Source: Virgibacillus proomii
Lineage (GTDB): Bacteria > Bacillota > Bacilli > Bacillales > Amphibacillaceae
Direction of reading: 5' to 3'
NCBI RefSeq assembly: GCF_018916875.1
Contig: NZ_JAHLNO010000001.1
Location: forward strand, 119,487 to 183,486
Length of the DNA stretch: 64,000 nt
The notes beneath the pieces are model-generated. The model saw only the letters and a list, made by a program, of their open reading frames with translations, was not told the DNA's origin and made no database searches. The position numbers and the translations under genes were made by a program. Every line of letters starts with the position of its first letter. Positions within the stretch are counted from its first letter, which is position 1. Shown here piece by piece: positions 43,149-53,309 of this stretch.

Positions 43149-43481
43149 ATGACGACACCACAATATACGACGAAAGAGATTCAAGAGCGAGTTGACCGAT
43201 ATATCAGTCAATTTAAAGAAGGTTATTTTTCTCCTTTAAGCCTAATGGCTCGTTTAACGGAAGAAACAGGTGAATTAGCAAGAGAAGTGAATCATTATTA
43301 TGGAGAAAAGCCAAAAAAGCCGACAGAACAGGAAAAAACGATTGAAGAAGAATTAGGCGATATCATTTTTGTCTTAACTTGTTTTGCTAATTCATTAGAC
43401 ATCGACTTATCCGATGCATTTCATACAGCTATAAGGAAAATAGAAACACGTGATAAAGATCGCTGGACGAAAAAAGATTGA
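43149..43481 (+). CDS. ypjD: YpjD-like MazG nucleotide pyrophosphohydrolase
   Basis: The 110-residue protein is of the single-domain MazG type: the acidic metal-binding pattern EETGELAREVNHYYG (about 38-52) and EEELGDIIFVLTCFAN are typical. Such enzymes hydrolyse nucleoside triphosphates to monophosphates. ATG 43149 follows AAAGGAAGG. An upstream start at 43128 would include the RBS. It is first in the series ypjD-dapB-mgsA-bshA-cca-birA. Confidence 0.92.
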   Translation: MTTPQYTTKEIQERVDRYISQFKEGYFSPLSLMARLTEETGELAREVNHYYGEKPKKPTEQEKTIEEELGDIIFVLTCFANSLDIDLSDAFHTAIRKIETRDKDRWTKKD

Positions 43482-43508
43482 ACCACATAAGAAGAGGAGA
43501 AGAAGCAT

Positions 43509-44306
43509 ATGACCATTAATATTGTAATTGCTGGACCAAGAGGAAATATGGGATCGGAAGCAGTGAAAATGGTAATGAGTGAAGCTGAGTTCAGATTAGT
43601 TGCCTGTATTGATCGGAAAAATAATGGCAAAACGTTAAATGAAGTGCTTCCGGGAACAGAAGCAGCAGTTCCGATTTATAATGATGCACGAGAATGTTTT
43701 AAACAGCATGAAGAAGCAGATGTGCTTATTGAGTTATCTGTTCCTTCAGCGGGATATAACCATACGAAAATAGCTTTAGAACATTATATTCGTCCTGTCG
43801 TAGGGACTACAGGATTTACTGAATCTCAATTACAGGAATTAGATACGCTTGCCCAACAACAAAATATGGGGTGCATGATCGTACCAAATTTTGCTGTTGG
43901 TGCTGTACTTATGATGAAGTTTGCTAAGATGGCAGCAAAATACTTTGCAGATGTTGATATTATTGAAAAACACCATGATGGTAAATTAGATGCACCATCC
44001 GGTACAGCTATAAAAACTGCAGAACTAATTAGGGAAAATCGTATCCCTAAAAAGCAAGGACATCCAGATGAAAAAGAAACACTACCAGGTGCAAGAGGGG
44101 CTGATCTAGATGGAATTAGATTACATAGTGTTCGTCTACCTGGATTAGTTGCACATCAGGAGGTCATTTTTGGCAGTCCGGGACAAACGTTGACGATCAA
44201 GCATGACTCTATCAATCGTACTTCATTTATGGATGGCGTAAAGCTAAGTATTAAAAAAGTAATGGAAACAAAAGGATTAATATACGGTTTAGAAAACATT
44301 TTATAA
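43509..44306 (+). CDS. dapB: 4-hydroxy-tetrahydrodipicolinate reductase
   Basis: DapB reduces the product of DapA in lysine and diaminopimelate synthesis, giving precursors for peptidoglycan and spore dipicolinate. The 265-residue protein has IVIAGPRGNMGSEAV near the N-terminus (pyridine nucleotide binding), VVGTTGF, and the active-site block EKHHDGKLDAPSGTA. AAGAGGAGAAGC precedes the ATG. mgsA follows after 15 bases. Confidence 0.96.
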   Translation: MTINIVIAGPRGNMGSEAVKMVMSEAEFRLVACIDRKNNGKTLNEVLPGTEAAVPIYNDARECFKQHEEADVLIELSVPSAGYNHTKIALEHYIRPVVGTTGFTESQLQELDTLAQQQNMGCMIVPNFAVGAVLMMKFAKMAAKYFADVDIIEKHHDGKLDAPSGTAIKTAELIRENRIPKKQGHPDEKETLPGARGADLDGIRLHSVRLPGLVAHQEVIFGSPGQTLTIKHDSINRTSFMDGVKLSIKKVMETKGLIYGLENIL

Positions 44307-44321
44307 TCTTGGGGGTATTCG

Positions 44322-44744
44322 ATGAATATTGCGTTAATAGCTCATGATAAAAAGAAACAAGAAATCATTAATTTTGCAAGAGCATATCAGTACATCCTAA
44401 AAGAGCATCAGCTATATGCAACAGGAACGACTGGAAGTATGATCATGGAAGTAACCGGCTTAGATATACATTTATTTCAATCAGGCCCATTAGGTGGTGA
44501 TCAACAAATAGGTGCGATGATTGCTGATGATAATATGGATATGGTGATTTTCTTCCGAGATCCATTAACAGCTCAACCGCATGAGCCGGATGTTAGTGCT
44601 TTGATGCGTCTATGTGATGTGTACCAAATTCCGCTTGCTACAAATATTGCTGCTTCGGAAATATTTATTCGCGGTTTGCACGATGGAGATTTCCAGTGGC
44701 GTGAAATTATAAAACAGAAAAAAACAAAAGGAAAGCAGGAATGA
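44322..44744 (+). CDS. mgsA: Methylglyoxal synthase
   Basis: MgsA turns dihydroxyacetone phosphate into methylglyoxal and phosphate, a glycolytic overflow bypass. The 140-residue protein shows [10 protein letters not shown] (55-64) with catalytic Asp60, [10 protein letters not shown] near the start and [11 protein letters not shown] with His87. Its stop overlaps the bshA start by 4 bases (ATGA). Methylglyoxal is detoxified with bacillithiol in Bacillus, whose synthesis gene bshA is coupled here. Confidence 0.95.
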   Translation: MNIALIAHDKKKQEIINFARAYQYILKEHQLYATGTTGSMIMEVTGLDIHLFQSGPLGGDQQIGAMIADDNMDMVIFFRDPLTAQPHEPDVSALMRLCDVYQIPLATNIAASEIFIRGLHDGDFQWREIIKQKKTKGKQE

Positions 44745-45868
44745 AAAAAATAGGCATTACTTGCTATCCCAGTGTTGGCGGGTCTGGTATTATCGCAACA
44801 GAACTCGGTATGCTTTTGGCTGAAAGAGGTAATGAAGTACATTTTATTACATCCAGTTTACCCTTTCGCTTAAATCGAATTAACCCACGAATTTACTATC
44901 ATGAAGTTGAATTAAGTCACTATCCCGTATTTCAGTATCCTCCTTATGACTTGGCTTTAGCAGCAAAAATGGCGGAAGTAATAAGTCGGGAGGAGTTAGA
45001 TATTTTACATGTTCATTATGCCATGCCACATGCAGTTAGTGCGCTTCTAGCAAGAGATATAGCAGATCGAGATGTAAAAATAGTTACCACTTTGCATGGA
45101 ACGGATATTACAGTATTGGCGATTGACGATATTTTTAAAAATATGATTACCCATGCTATTAACCATTCTGATGCTGTGACCGCTGTTTCAGAACATCTGA
45201 GAGAACAAACAAAAAAACAATTAAATGTTAAACAGCCCATTCATGTTATTTATAATTTTGTCAATGAGAAGGAATATTATCCAAAATCATTACCGTCCAT
45301 TAAAGAACAATATGGGATAAAACCATCGGAAAAGGTAATCGTCCATATCTCTAACTTTCGCAAGGTAAAACGATTGCCAGATATTATTCATACATTTGCT
45401 CAAATTCAAAAACGAATTGATTGCAAACTATTATTAATCGGTGATGGCCCTGAGTGCAGTACTGCAATGGAGCTTGTTGATGAATTAGGTTTACAGGAAC
45501 ATGTATTGTTTTTAGGAAAACAAAAAAACATTAGTGATTTAATACGAATTAGTGATTTAAAATTACTTTTATCTGAAAAAGAAAGCTTTGGCCTTGTCTT
45601 ATTAGAAGCAATGGCTTGCGGTGTTCCTTGTATTGGAACGAGAATTGGCGGTATTCCTGAAGTGATTGAACATGGAGTAACAGGTTATCTTGTTCAACTT
45701 GGTGCAGTAGATCAAGCAGCGGAATATGCGGTTCAATTGTTAACAGATGAAAACAAGTTACATTTATTTTCTGAACATGCGTTTAAGCGGGCAAAAGTTA
45801 ATTTCCATTCCGATTTTATTGTAAACGAATATGAGCAATTGTATGAACAAGTACTGGGTAAGTCATAG
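44741..45868 (+). CDS. bshA: BshA, N-acetyl-alpha-D-glucosaminyl L-malate synthase
   Basis: BshA is the glycosyltransferase for the first step of bacillithiol synthesis. The 375-residue GT-B protein has [19 protein letters not shown] at the N-terminus, and [20 protein letters not shown] with [10 protein letters not shown], the nucleotide-sugar motif of GT4 enzymes. In B. subtilis the deacetylase gene bshB1 lies between mgsA and bshA. Here mgsA and bshA overlap by 4 bases and bshB1 is absent, so a deacetylase must be elsewhere. Confidence 0.95.
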   Translation: MKKIGITCYPSVGGSGIIATELGMLLAERGNEVHFITSSLPFRLNRINPRIYYHEVELSHYPVFQYPPYDLALAAKMAEVISREELDILHVHYAMPHAVSALLARDIADRDVKIVTTLHGTDITVLAIDDIFKNMITHAINHSDAVTAVSEHLREQTKKQLNVKQPIHVIYNFVNEKEYYPKSLPSIKEQYGIKPSEKVIVHISNFRKVKRLPDIIHTFAQIQKRIDCKLLLIGDGPECSTAMELVDELGLQEHVLFLGKQKNISDLIRISDLKLLLSEKESFGLVLLEAMACGVPCIGTRIGGIPEVIEHGVTGYLVQLGAVDQAAEYAVQLLTDENKLHLFSEHAFKRAKVNFHSDFIVNEYEQLYEQVLGKS

Positions 45869-45889
45869 AATTAGAAATTGGTGATCAAA

Positions 45890-47092
45890 GTGTTAGCAAA
45901 ACCCTTTCATAAAGCAAAGGCCATATTAGAAACAATTGAAAGTTATCAACACCAAGCTTATTTTGTTGGCGGCTGTGTTCGAGATTATTTGATAAATCGA
46001 CCGATTGGAGATATTGATATTGCTACATCAGCAACCCCTGATGAGTTACAGCAAATATTTGAATCGATTATTCCAGTGGGGATTGAGCATGGTACTGTGA
46101 TCGTTCGATTTGAAGGAGAATCTTATGAGGTAACGACATTCCGTGTCGATGGTAATTATTCAGATCAACGCCATCCAGATACAGTTACGTATATTGACCA
46201 AATTGACAAGGATCTTGAGCGAAGGGACTTTACAATTAACGCATTTGCCATGGATAAAGATGGAAAGATTATCGATTTATTTCATGGCAAAAGTGATTTA
46301 AAAGCAGGAATCATCCGAACAGTTGGCAATGGATTAGAAAGGTTTTCAGAGGATCCATTGCGTATTATTCGGGCATTACGATTTAGCAGTCAGCTCGGCT
46401 TTAATATTCATCCAGAAACCATTACACATATGAAACAAGTAAAACAGGAAATAGAAAGTCTTGCTGTGGAACGAATGACAAAAGAATTTACGAAGCTGTT
46501 TGCAGGAGAGCATGTACAAAAAGCTCTCGATTACATTATAAATTTAAAAATATATCAATATTTACCGATATTTCGTGACAACGATCAATTATTTGTTCGT
46601 TTGCCAGCCAATGTAAAGCCATTACTTTCATTTAGTGAAGTATTGGTCTTATTTCATTTTTTAGATCGATCTATTTCTATTGCAGCTTGGTCAAAGGCTT
46701 GGAAATGCTCAAACAAACAAAAACGAGAAGCATTGCAATTAACCGAGCAAATTGATTTATTCAGTCATGAAGGTCTAAGTCCTTGGCTTGTTTATCAATT
46801 GCCCCGTACTCTCTACGGCGGTTTTGTGCGGCTTATTAGTTGTTTATGTTTCGGTAAGAAAGTTATGATGAAACAGATTATGGAAATAGATCATGCATTA
46901 CCAATACATACAAAACAGGAAATCAATTTTAGCGGTAATGATATTTTAGAGCTGTACCCAGGTTGCAAACATGGACCATGGATTCAGCAATTATTAAATT
47001 CTATTGAACGCCAAATTGTTACAAAGCAATTACCTAATAAATATCAAGCGATAAAGGAGTGGATAAAATGGAATCCACCCGGAATAAATTAA
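45890..47092 (+). CDS. cca: CCA tRNA nucleotidyltransferase
   Basis: It adds or repairs the 3' CCA end of tRNAs. The 400-residue protein has the class II head domain: GGCVRD (27-32), GDIDIAT (with DxD, 41-43), and the RRDFTINAFAMD block. I choose GTG 45890, following GGTGATC; TTG 45878 and GTG 45881 are in frame but overlap that RBS. The last 25 bases overlap the start of birA, an arrangement also known for these two genes in Bacilli. Confidence 0.94.
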   Translation: MLAKPFHKAKAILETIESYQHQAYFVGGCVRDYLINRPIGDIDIATSATPDELQQIFESIIPVGIEHGTVIVRFEGESYEVTTFRVDGNYSDQRHPDTVTYIDQIDKDLERRDFTINAFAMDKDGKIIDLFHGKSDLKAGIIRTVGNGLERFSEDPLRIIRALRFSSQLGFNIHPETITHMKQVKQEIESLAVERMTKEFTKLFAGEHVQKALDYIINLKIYQYLPIFRDNDQLFVRLPANVKPLLSFSEVLVLFHFLDRSISIAAWSKAWKCSNKQKREALQLTEQIDLFSHEGLSPWLVYQLPRTLYGGFVRLISCLCFGKKVMMKQIMEIDHALPIHTKQEINFSGNDILELYPGCKHGPWIQQLLNSIERQIVTKQLPNKYQAIKEWIKWNPPGIN

Positions 47093-48069
47093 TCCATTTA
47101 TTGGCAGAGAATAAAGATACGTATATTTCCGGACAAAAACTGTCTGAACAACTAAATATATCGCGTAGTGCCATTTGGAAACATATGAATGATTTAAAAA
47201 AAGACGGCTATATGATTGAAGCAAAGTCGAAGCTTGGTTATCGAATTATTGGCTATCCAGATAAAATAACAGCAAATACATTGCAATGGGGCTTAAATAC
47301 GAACTGGCTTGGCAAAAAGATCATTCACCGTGAAGTAACTAGCTCTACGCAAATCATTGCTCATAACGCTGCTAAGGAAAGTATGAGCGGACATGGAACA
47401 ATTGTTATTGCAAATGAACAAACTTCAGGCAGAGGCAGAATGAATAGAACGTGGCACACTAAAAAAGGCGATGGCATGTGGTTGAGCATGATTCTCGAAC
47501 CGCCTTTACCTCCATATCTTGCTCCGCAATTAACATTATTAACTGCTGTCGCCTTAGCAGATACGATTAAAGAACTTACAAATTTGCATCCACTGATTAA
47601 GTGGCCAAATGATATACTGTTTAGTAATGGTAAAAAATGTGCTGGAATTTTAACAGAACTACAAGCGGAACAAGATCAGATCGACTACGTAGTCATTGGT
47701 GTAGGATTAAATATAAATCAACAATTGGAAGACTGGCCGGAGGAATTACAGCAGCGAGCAACTTCACTGCGAATCGAATCCGGAACAGAGTGGTCCATTC
47801 AACAAATAATCCAATATTTTTTAGTATCTTTTGAGCATATCTATGATTTATATATAAAGAAAGGTTTTCAAGTAGTAAAGACAAAATGGGAAAAGTACGG
47901 GTTTCGAATCGGTGAAATGATTACGATTCACCAATTAAATAAACAACGAAAGGCTATATTTTACGGGTTGGCCGAAGATGGTGCATTATTAATAAAAAAT
48001 ACGGATAATTGTGTTGAACGGTTATATTCTGGAGAAATTGACTGGTTTGACTATTCATCATCTGACTAA
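47068..48069 (+). CDS. birA: Biotin ligase and biotin operon repressor BirA
   Basis: BirA activates biotin and attaches it to acetyl-CoA carboxylase and pyruvate carboxylase; with its HTH it also represses biotin genes. The 333-residue protein has an N-terminal helix-turn-helix (about 18-42, SGQKLSEQLNISRSAIWKHM), the ligase block GRGRMNRTW, and WPNDILFSNGKKCAGILTE. ATG 47068 is 9 bases after AAGGAG and lies within the end of cca. Downstream, B. subtilis has panBCD; here dinG follows directly. Confidence 0.95.
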   Translation: MESTRNKLIHLLAENKDTYISGQKLSEQLNISRSAIWKHMNDLKKDGYMIEAKSKLGYRIIGYPDKITANTLQWGLNTNWLGKKIIHREVTSSTQIIAHNAAKESMSGHGTIVIANEQTSGRGRMNRTWHTKKGDGMWLSMILEPPLPPYLAPQLTLLTAVALADTIKELTNLHPLIKWPNDILFSNGKKCAGILTELQAEQDQIDYVVIGVGLNINQQLEDWPEELQQRATSLRIESGTEWSIQQIIQYFLVSFEHIYDLYIKKGFQVVKTKWEKYGFRIGEMITIHQLNKQRKAIFYGLAEDGALLIKNTDNCVERLYSGEIDWFDYSSSD

Positions 48070-48116
48070 CTGATTAACTGGTAGATACGATCACAAATGA
48101 AGTGAGGTGGTTATGT

Positions 48117-50915
48117 ATGGATCGATATGTAGTCATAGATTTAGAAACAACCGGAAACTCACCAGCAAAAACAGATAAAATTATTGAAGTAGGAATTGTT
48201 GTTATTGAACAAGATGCCATTGTTGATAGTTACTCCACCTTACTGAACCCCAAACAGGAAATCCCTTCATTTATCAAAAATCTAACAGGGATTTCAGATG
48301 AAGATGTTATGGGGGCTCCTACCTTTAATGAGGTTGCCGAAGAAATTATTGAATTGTTTAAAGACAGCTACCTGATAGCTCATAATGTTCCATTTGATTT
48401 AGGTTTTTTAAATTTGGAATTAGAGAATTGCGGTCAGCCAAAGTTAACTAATCCGGTACTTGATACGGTTGAATTGGCCAGAATTTTTTTTCCAACTTCA
48501 CCTAGTTATAAGTTAAATCAGCTTACCGAACATTTACAGATTAATCATAATCAACCACATCGAGCATTATCGGACGCTTTCGTAACAGGGAAATTATTTT
48601 TAAAAATAAAAGAAAAGCTTGCTTCTTTACCATATGAAACAATGGAACAGCTTTTAAAACTAGAAAAAACATTAAAGTCTGACGTGTATAAACTGTTTCA
48701 TTATTATAAAGAACGACGATTGTTTAACCCATCTGAGGACACGCAAATAGATACATATCGGGGACTGGCCTATCGGCATACGGAGATAATAGATGAACCA
48801 CTTTCCCCTGTAGATATATCCTTCGGTGATTATCTTGACAGTATTTATGAAGCCGACGGAACGCTTGCAAAGACGATGGAAAAGTATGAGAAGCGAACTG
48901 GACAACGGGAAATGTCAGAAATTATTTTTGATGCGTTTCAGGGAAAACAACATGCATTAATTGAAGCAGAGACCGGTACTGGAAAATCATTAGCGTATTT
49001 AATTCCTGCAGTTTACGAAGCAGTTTCAACAGGGAAAAGAATCGTGATTAGTACGTATACAACTCAATTGCAATCACAATTATTGGAAGAAGAAATCCCG
49101 TTAATCCAAAAATTACTGCCATTTCCTTTTCGAGTTGCGCTTTTAAAAGGAAAATCTCATTATATTAGCTTGGAGAAGTTAGAACAAGAACTAGCTGAAA
49201 CAGAGCAGGACAATTATGATATTGCCTTAACCAAAGCTATGATATTCGTTTGGTTAACAGAAACATGTACCGGTGATATTGATGAGATCCAATTGCCCGC
49301 TAGTGGTTATCGATTTTTTAGGCGGATTTCCGCTGAGATGGAAGAAAATATTGATCCAACTTCTCCATGGTTTTTTAAATCTTATTATCAAAAGGCACGT
49401 CGGAGGGCCCAGCAGACAAATATTGTAATCACGAATCATGCGTTGTTATGCACCGATATGTTTCATGCCTCATCTCTGTTGCCAAGCTTTGATCAAGTAA
49501 TTATCGATGAAGCACATCATTTTGAAGCAACAGTCTCTAGGCATTACGGTTTAAAACTGGATTATGTTCAAATGCAGTATACGCTTAATCAACTGGGAAA
49601 AACAGATGATGAAAAGCTTGTTTATCGTATTCTCTCGCATTATAAAGTAGCTGTGCCTACAACAATAGTAGAACAGTGGAATGAGTTGTTAGAAAATGCA
49701 AAGTATGAAACAGATGATTTGTTTCGGCAGTTATTTCAATACGTCATGGAGCAACGAAGAACAAATAAAACGTTAAGTGATATTGGTAGAACTCAGTATC
49801 GATTTGAAAAAAAGCAGGAAGATGAAAGAAAGTGGAGTACGATTATTGATATGGTAACTCGACTTATCTTTTATCTTAGGGATTTGATTCATGGTTTGGC
49901 TATCATGAAAGCCCAATTAAACAAAGAAGAAATTCGTCATGAGGATAATGAGAGAATTAATTATTGTACAGAACAATTACAAATATATATTGATCAACTG
50001 GAACAGCTTTTTCTTGTTGAAGACGGTATGAAACAGGTAAAGTGGATGGAGATTGAAGCAAATGGAGCCAAAAATGCGGTCTATTTGTATAGCGAACCTA
50101 CAGATGTGTCAACATTATTAGCTGAAGACTTCTTTACTACAAAGCACAGTGTTATTTTAACAAGTGCTACCTTAACGATGGGGAAGTCGTTTCAATTTAT
50201 TATCGATCGACTTGGAATTGATCCGGACAGATTAATAACAAAGCAAATTGCATCTCCATTTTCTTATCTTGATCAAGTCCAGTTAATGATACCGAATGAT
50301 TTTCCAGATATAAAATATGGAAATAATGATGATTTTATTTACGCAACTAGTGAAGTAATTTTATCTTTGGCACAAATTACAGATGGACGTATGCTGGTCT
50401 TATTTACCTCATATGAAATGTTACGAAAATCATTTGAAATCTTAAAAGAAATGATGCAAGATGATCATTATGCATTAATTGCTCAAGGTATTTCTAGTGG
50501 CAGCAGAACACGTTTAAAGAAAAATTTTCAATCATTCAATAACGCAATCTTATTAGGAACAAGTTCATTTTGGGAAGGTGTTGATATACCAGGAGAAGAT
50601 TTATCATGCCTCGTCATTGTCCGACTACCATTTCAACCGCCTGACCATCCCGTTCATCAGGCGAAGGCACAGTTTTTTAAGAATAAAGGTAAAAATCCAT
50701 TTATGGAATATGCTTTACCAAATGCTGTCATTCGCTTTAAACAAGGCTTTGGCAGACTAATTCGCTCCAGCAATGATCGAGGAATTGTTTTTATTTGTGA
50801 TTCACGTATTGTCAAAGCGCGATATGGGAAATATTTTATTGACTCCATTCCTAAGGTACCATTGACCTTTGATACAACCAATGAGTTATTGAAAAAAGCA
50901 GAACAATGGTTTTAA
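48117..50915 (+). CDS. dinG: DinG-family helicase with exonuclease domain
   Basis: The 932-residue protein, as in B. subtilis DinG, fuses a 3'-5' exonuclease domain to an XPD-like superfamily 2 helicase. The exonuclease part (about 1-170) begins VVIDLETTG with the Asp/Glu pair and has HNVPFDLGFL. The helicase part has Walker A ETGTGKS (about 285-291), a DEAH box (about 462-465), and late motifs SSFWEGVDIPG and QGFGRLIRS. The four cysteines of the Fe-S form found in E. coli DinG are not seen. ATG 48117 follows GAGGTGG. Confidence 0.94.
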   Translation: MDRYVVIDLETTGNSPAKTDKIIEVGIVVIEQDAIVDSYSTLLNPKQEIPSFIKNLTGISDEDVMGAPTFNEVAEEIIELFKDSYLIAHNVPFDLGFLNLELENCGQPKLTNPVLDTVELARIFFPTSPSYKLNQLTEHLQINHNQPHRALSDAFVTGKLFLKIKEKLASLPYETMEQLLKLEKTLKSDVYKLFHYYKERRLFNPSEDTQIDTYRGLAYRHTEIIDEPLSPVDISFGDYLDSIYEADGTLAKTMEKYEKRTGQREMSEIIFDAFQGKQHALIEAETGTGKSLAYLIPAVYEAVSTGKRIVISTYTTQLQSQLLEEEIPLIQKLLPFPFRVALLKGKSHYISLEKLEQELAETEQDNYDIALTKAMIFVWLTETCTGDIDEIQLPASGYRFFRRISAEMEENIDPTSPWFFKSYYQKARRRAQQTNIVITNHALLCTDMFHASSLLPSFDQVIIDEAHHFEATVSRHYGLKLDYVQMQYTLNQLGKTDDEKLVYRILSHYKVAVPTTIVEQWNELLENAKYETDDLFRQLFQYVMEQRRTNKTLSDIGRTQYRFEKKQEDERKWSTIIDMVTRLIFYLRDLIHGLAIMKAQLNKEEIRHEDNERINYCTEQLQIYIDQLEQLFLVEDGMKQVKWMEIEANGAKNAVYLYSEPTDVSTLLAEDFFTTKHSVILTSATLTMGKSFQFIIDRLGIDPDRLITKQIASPFSYLDQVQLMIPNDFPDIKYGNNDDFIYATSEVILSLAQITDGRMLVLFTSYEMLRKSFEILKEMMQDDHYALIAQGISSGSRTRLKKNFQSFNNAILLGTSSFWEGVDIPGEDLSCLVIVRLPFQPPDHPVHQAKAQFFKNKGKNPFMEYALPNAVIRFKQGFGRLIRSSNDRGIVFICDSRIVKARYGKYFIDSIPKVPLTFDTTNELLKKAEQWF

Positions 50916-51012
50916 CGAAGTGATTGGGCTTTGCTTTCCTTCTGCTGAACAAGTTAGGAATTTTGATCTAACATTTCTAGAAAACGCAAGACTTAAACAG
51001 AGTACTTAAAAT

Positions 51013-51120
51013 TAAGCGCCTTGGAAGCTCCGCCAAAGGCTGAAACTTCGATGAGAAGGCTTTCTGTTCCGTAGGGGAGTGAAGCGGTCTCAATGACTTA
51101 GCTCTTAAGCTGGATGACGA
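51013..51120 (-). repeat. Family C repeat, copy 3 (inverted)
   Basis: Read on the plus strand it runs TTAAGCGCCTTGGAAGCTCC to AGCTCTTAAGCTGGATGACG, with GTAGGGGAGTGAAGCGG in the middle. It is inverse to copies 1 and 2 and lies after dinG. No separate terminator for dinG was found. Confidence 0.6.
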
Positions 51121-51158
51121 TACGTTAAAAAAGCTATTCATAATGCAAGTGTAATTTT

Positions 51159-51206
51159 CTTATACTATAAAGCCTAAAGGTTTATACTTTCTTATAGTAT
51201 AAAAAA
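51159..51206 (+). repeat. Family D repeat, copy 3 (half)
   Basis: Only the second palindrome of family D is present: TTATACTATA ... TTATAGTATAA with AGCCTAAAGGTTTATACTTT between. A run of As and a further short hairpin follow. Confidence 0.7.
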
Positions 51207-51427
51207 ACTGATGCTCAAATGAAGCACCAGCATTCATAAAGTGGTATGGGTTAGAAAAAAATTTGCCGAAATAAATAAAAACAAAACAAATTTGGTAAGA
51301 AGCTTGGTATACTATAACTATGCTTCATTCATATTCATTCAGCATATACCTAGCATTTGCAGCAAGCTGCATATTATGTCTAACAAATCTTGATAAAACA
51401 AGAAACTTTTATCCAGGAGGGAAAAAG

Positions 51428-51598
51428 ATGGAGAATTCAATAACGAAATTAGCAGCTGTAAAGCTTCACTATTCACCGGATCTATATAAAATTGTTGATT
51501 TGTTAAATAAAACCTTAAAAGAACAAGATTTTATGTTTGGATTAGCATTGGATGGTACAAATGAAGAACAAGCTATCTTCACTATTTACCAATCCTAA
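51428..51598 (+). CDS. ypmA: YpmA-like protein (DUF4264)
   Basis: The 56-residue protein starts at ATG 51428 after CAGGAGGGAAAAAG; the frame is open further up to 51320 without an RBS. The sequence AVKLHYSPDLYKIVDLLNKT and EQAIFTIYQS at the end match the small YpmA family found after dinG in B. subtilis. Function unknown. Its 3' end overlaps the start of ypmB in another frame. Confidence 0.85.
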   Translation: MENSITKLAAVKLHYSPDLYKIVDLLNKTLKEQDFMFGLALDGTNEEQAIFTIYQS

Positions 51599-52094
51599 AT
51601 GGTTAAAGTGGGGTCTCTTCGCCATCATTTTTATTATTGTTTCTTGTGGTATTTATTTAACCGTGTTATATATGGATTTGTTAGACAGCAAAACAGCAGG
51701 ATATGAAGAAACAAAGCAGCAGCTTTTAAAAGCTGGTTCTTTAAAAGAGGTAACAGACATTGAAACATTTAATGGCGAAAATGCTTATCATGTAGTGTAC
51801 GGTAAAGATAAAAAAGGAAAGAATAAGATCATTTTTTATCCGTTGAAAGGTAAAGAAAAACAACTTACAACTGTGGATCAGGCAGAAATTCTTAATAAAG
51901 AAGCGATCCTTTCTGATTGGAAAAAAGAATGCTCATCCTGCAAATTCATTAAAATTACACCAGCACTAGTCGATGGAAAGGAACTCTGGGAACTTACATA
52001 TGTAGATTCATCGGATCGTTACGTCTTCGATTATTTCGATATGTATGATGGTTCTCGTTATGAACAATACCGTTTAAAACGAATGTTTAAATAG
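51561..52094 (+). CDS. ypmB: YpmB-like membrane-anchored protein (DUF5590)
   Basis: The 177-residue protein (ATG 51561; ATG 51552 also possible) has one N-terminal membrane segment (WGLFAIIFIIVSCGIYLTVL, about 17-36) and an external domain with PepSY-like character (YEETKQQLLKAGSLKEVTDI, AEILNKEAILSDWKKECSSC). It corresponds to YpmB between ypmA and aspB. Its start lies about 38 bases inside ypmA in another frame, which suggests coupled translation. Function unknown. Confidence 0.82.
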   Translation: MKNKLSSLFTNPKWLKWGLFAIIFIIVSCGIYLTVLYMDLLDSKTAGYEETKQQLLKAGSLKEVTDIETFNGENAYHVVYGKDKKGKNKIIFYPLKGKEKQLTTVDQAEILNKEAILSDWKKECSSCKFIKITPALVDGKELWELTYVDSSDRYVFDYFDMYDGSRYEQYRLKRMFK

Positions 52095-52107
52095 AAAGGT
52101 GATCAAA

Positions 52108-53292
52108 GTGGAACTAGCAAACAGAGTTAAAACATTAACCCCTTCATCTACCTTGGCTATTACTGCAAAAGCCAAGGAATTAAAGCAACAAGGACATGAT
52201 GTCATCGCTTTAGGAGCAGGAGAGCCAGATTTTAATACACCAGAATCTATCTTGCAAGCTGCTGAAGAAGCAATGAAACAGGGGATGACTAAATATACCC
52301 CCTCTGGTGGTATTGTCGAGCTGAAAGAAGCAATCATTGCTAAATTTAAAGCAGATAATAATCTTGTTTATGAAAAAGAGCAAATTATCGTTACTACCGG
52401 AGCAAAGAATGCGCTATATACGTTATTCCAAGTCATTTTAAATGAGGGTGATGAGGTTATTGTTCCTGCCCCGTATTGGGTAAGTTATCCAGAACAAGTG
52501 AAGCTTGCTGGCGGGGTTCCAGTTTTTGTGCCTGCAAAAGAAAAAAATGCATTTAAAGTAACTCCAAAAGAGCTGGAATTAGCGATTACCGATAAAACAA
52601 AAGCGATTATTATTAATTCTCCGAGCAATCCAACCGGTATGATGTATAACAAAGAAGAACTCGAGCAGCTAGGGGAAATTTGTCTAAAGCATAATATCTT
52701 AATTGTTTCAGATGAAATTTATGAAAAACTAATTTATTCAGAAGATCTACATGTATCGATCGCACAATTATCGCCTGCACTAAAAGAGCAAACGGTCGTT
52801 GTAAATGGAGTATCAAAATCTCATTCTATGACTGGCTGGAGAATTGGTTATGCTGCTGGTCCTGCTAATATCATTAAGACCATGACTAGTCTAGCTTCAC
52901 ATTCTACGTCCAATCCAACTTCTATTGCACAATATGCTGCATTAGCTGCTTATAAGATGGATGGGGAATTCAGTGAGAAAATGAAACAAGTCTTTTCTGA
53001 GCGTTTGGAGAAGCTGTATCAGTTAATTACCGAAATGCCAGGAGTGTCATGCATTAAGCCAAAAGGAGCATTTTATTTATTCCCAAATGTCTCTGAGGCT
53101 GTACGGGCGAATGGCTTTAAAAATGTCGATGATTGGGCTAGTGCATTATTAGAAGAGGAAAAGGTGGCACTTATTCCGGGAACTGGTTTTGGTGCACCGA
53201 ATAATATCCGTTTATCCTACGCTACATCGATCGAAGCATTAGAAGAAGCAGCTAAACGAATAAAACGATTTATCAAATCGCATCAATCATAG
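52108..53292 (+). CDS. aspB: Aspartate aminotransferase
   Basis: AspB transfers the amino group between glutamate and oxaloacetate. The 394-residue class I enzyme has the PLP-binding lysine in [32 protein letters not shown] at the N-terminus and [12 protein letters not shown] choose GTG 52108, which follows AAAGGTGATC; the in-frame GTG at 52099 is part of that RBS. It precedes asnS by 17 bases, so aspartate formation and asparaginyl-tRNA synthesis are in one operon, as in B. subtilis. Confidence 0.95.
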   Translation: MELANRVKTLTPSSTLAITAKAKELKQQGHDVIALGAGEPDFNTPESILQAAEEAMKQGMTKYTPSGGIVELKEAIIAKFKADNNLVYEKEQIIVTTGAKNALYTLFQVILNEGDEVIVPAPYWVSYPEQVKLAGGVPVFVPAKEKNAFKVTPKELELAITDKTKAIIINSPSNPTGMMYNKEELEQLGEICLKHNILIVSDEIYEKLIYSEDLHVSIAQLSPALKEQTVVVNGVSKSHSMTGWRIGYAAGPANIIKTMTSLASHSTSNPTSIAQYAALAAYKMDGEFSEKMKQVFSERLEKLYQLITEMPGVSCIKPKGAFYLFPNVSEAVRANGFKNVDDWASALLEEEKVALIPGTGFGAPNNIRLSYATSIEALEEAAKRIKRFIKSHQS

Positions 53293-53309
53293 CATTAGGA
53301 GGTATTCTT

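Noticed and set aside
51552..51598. Possible frameshift joining ypmA and ypmB
   Set aside because: Both have their own starts and family lengths; the overlap is normal gene packing.
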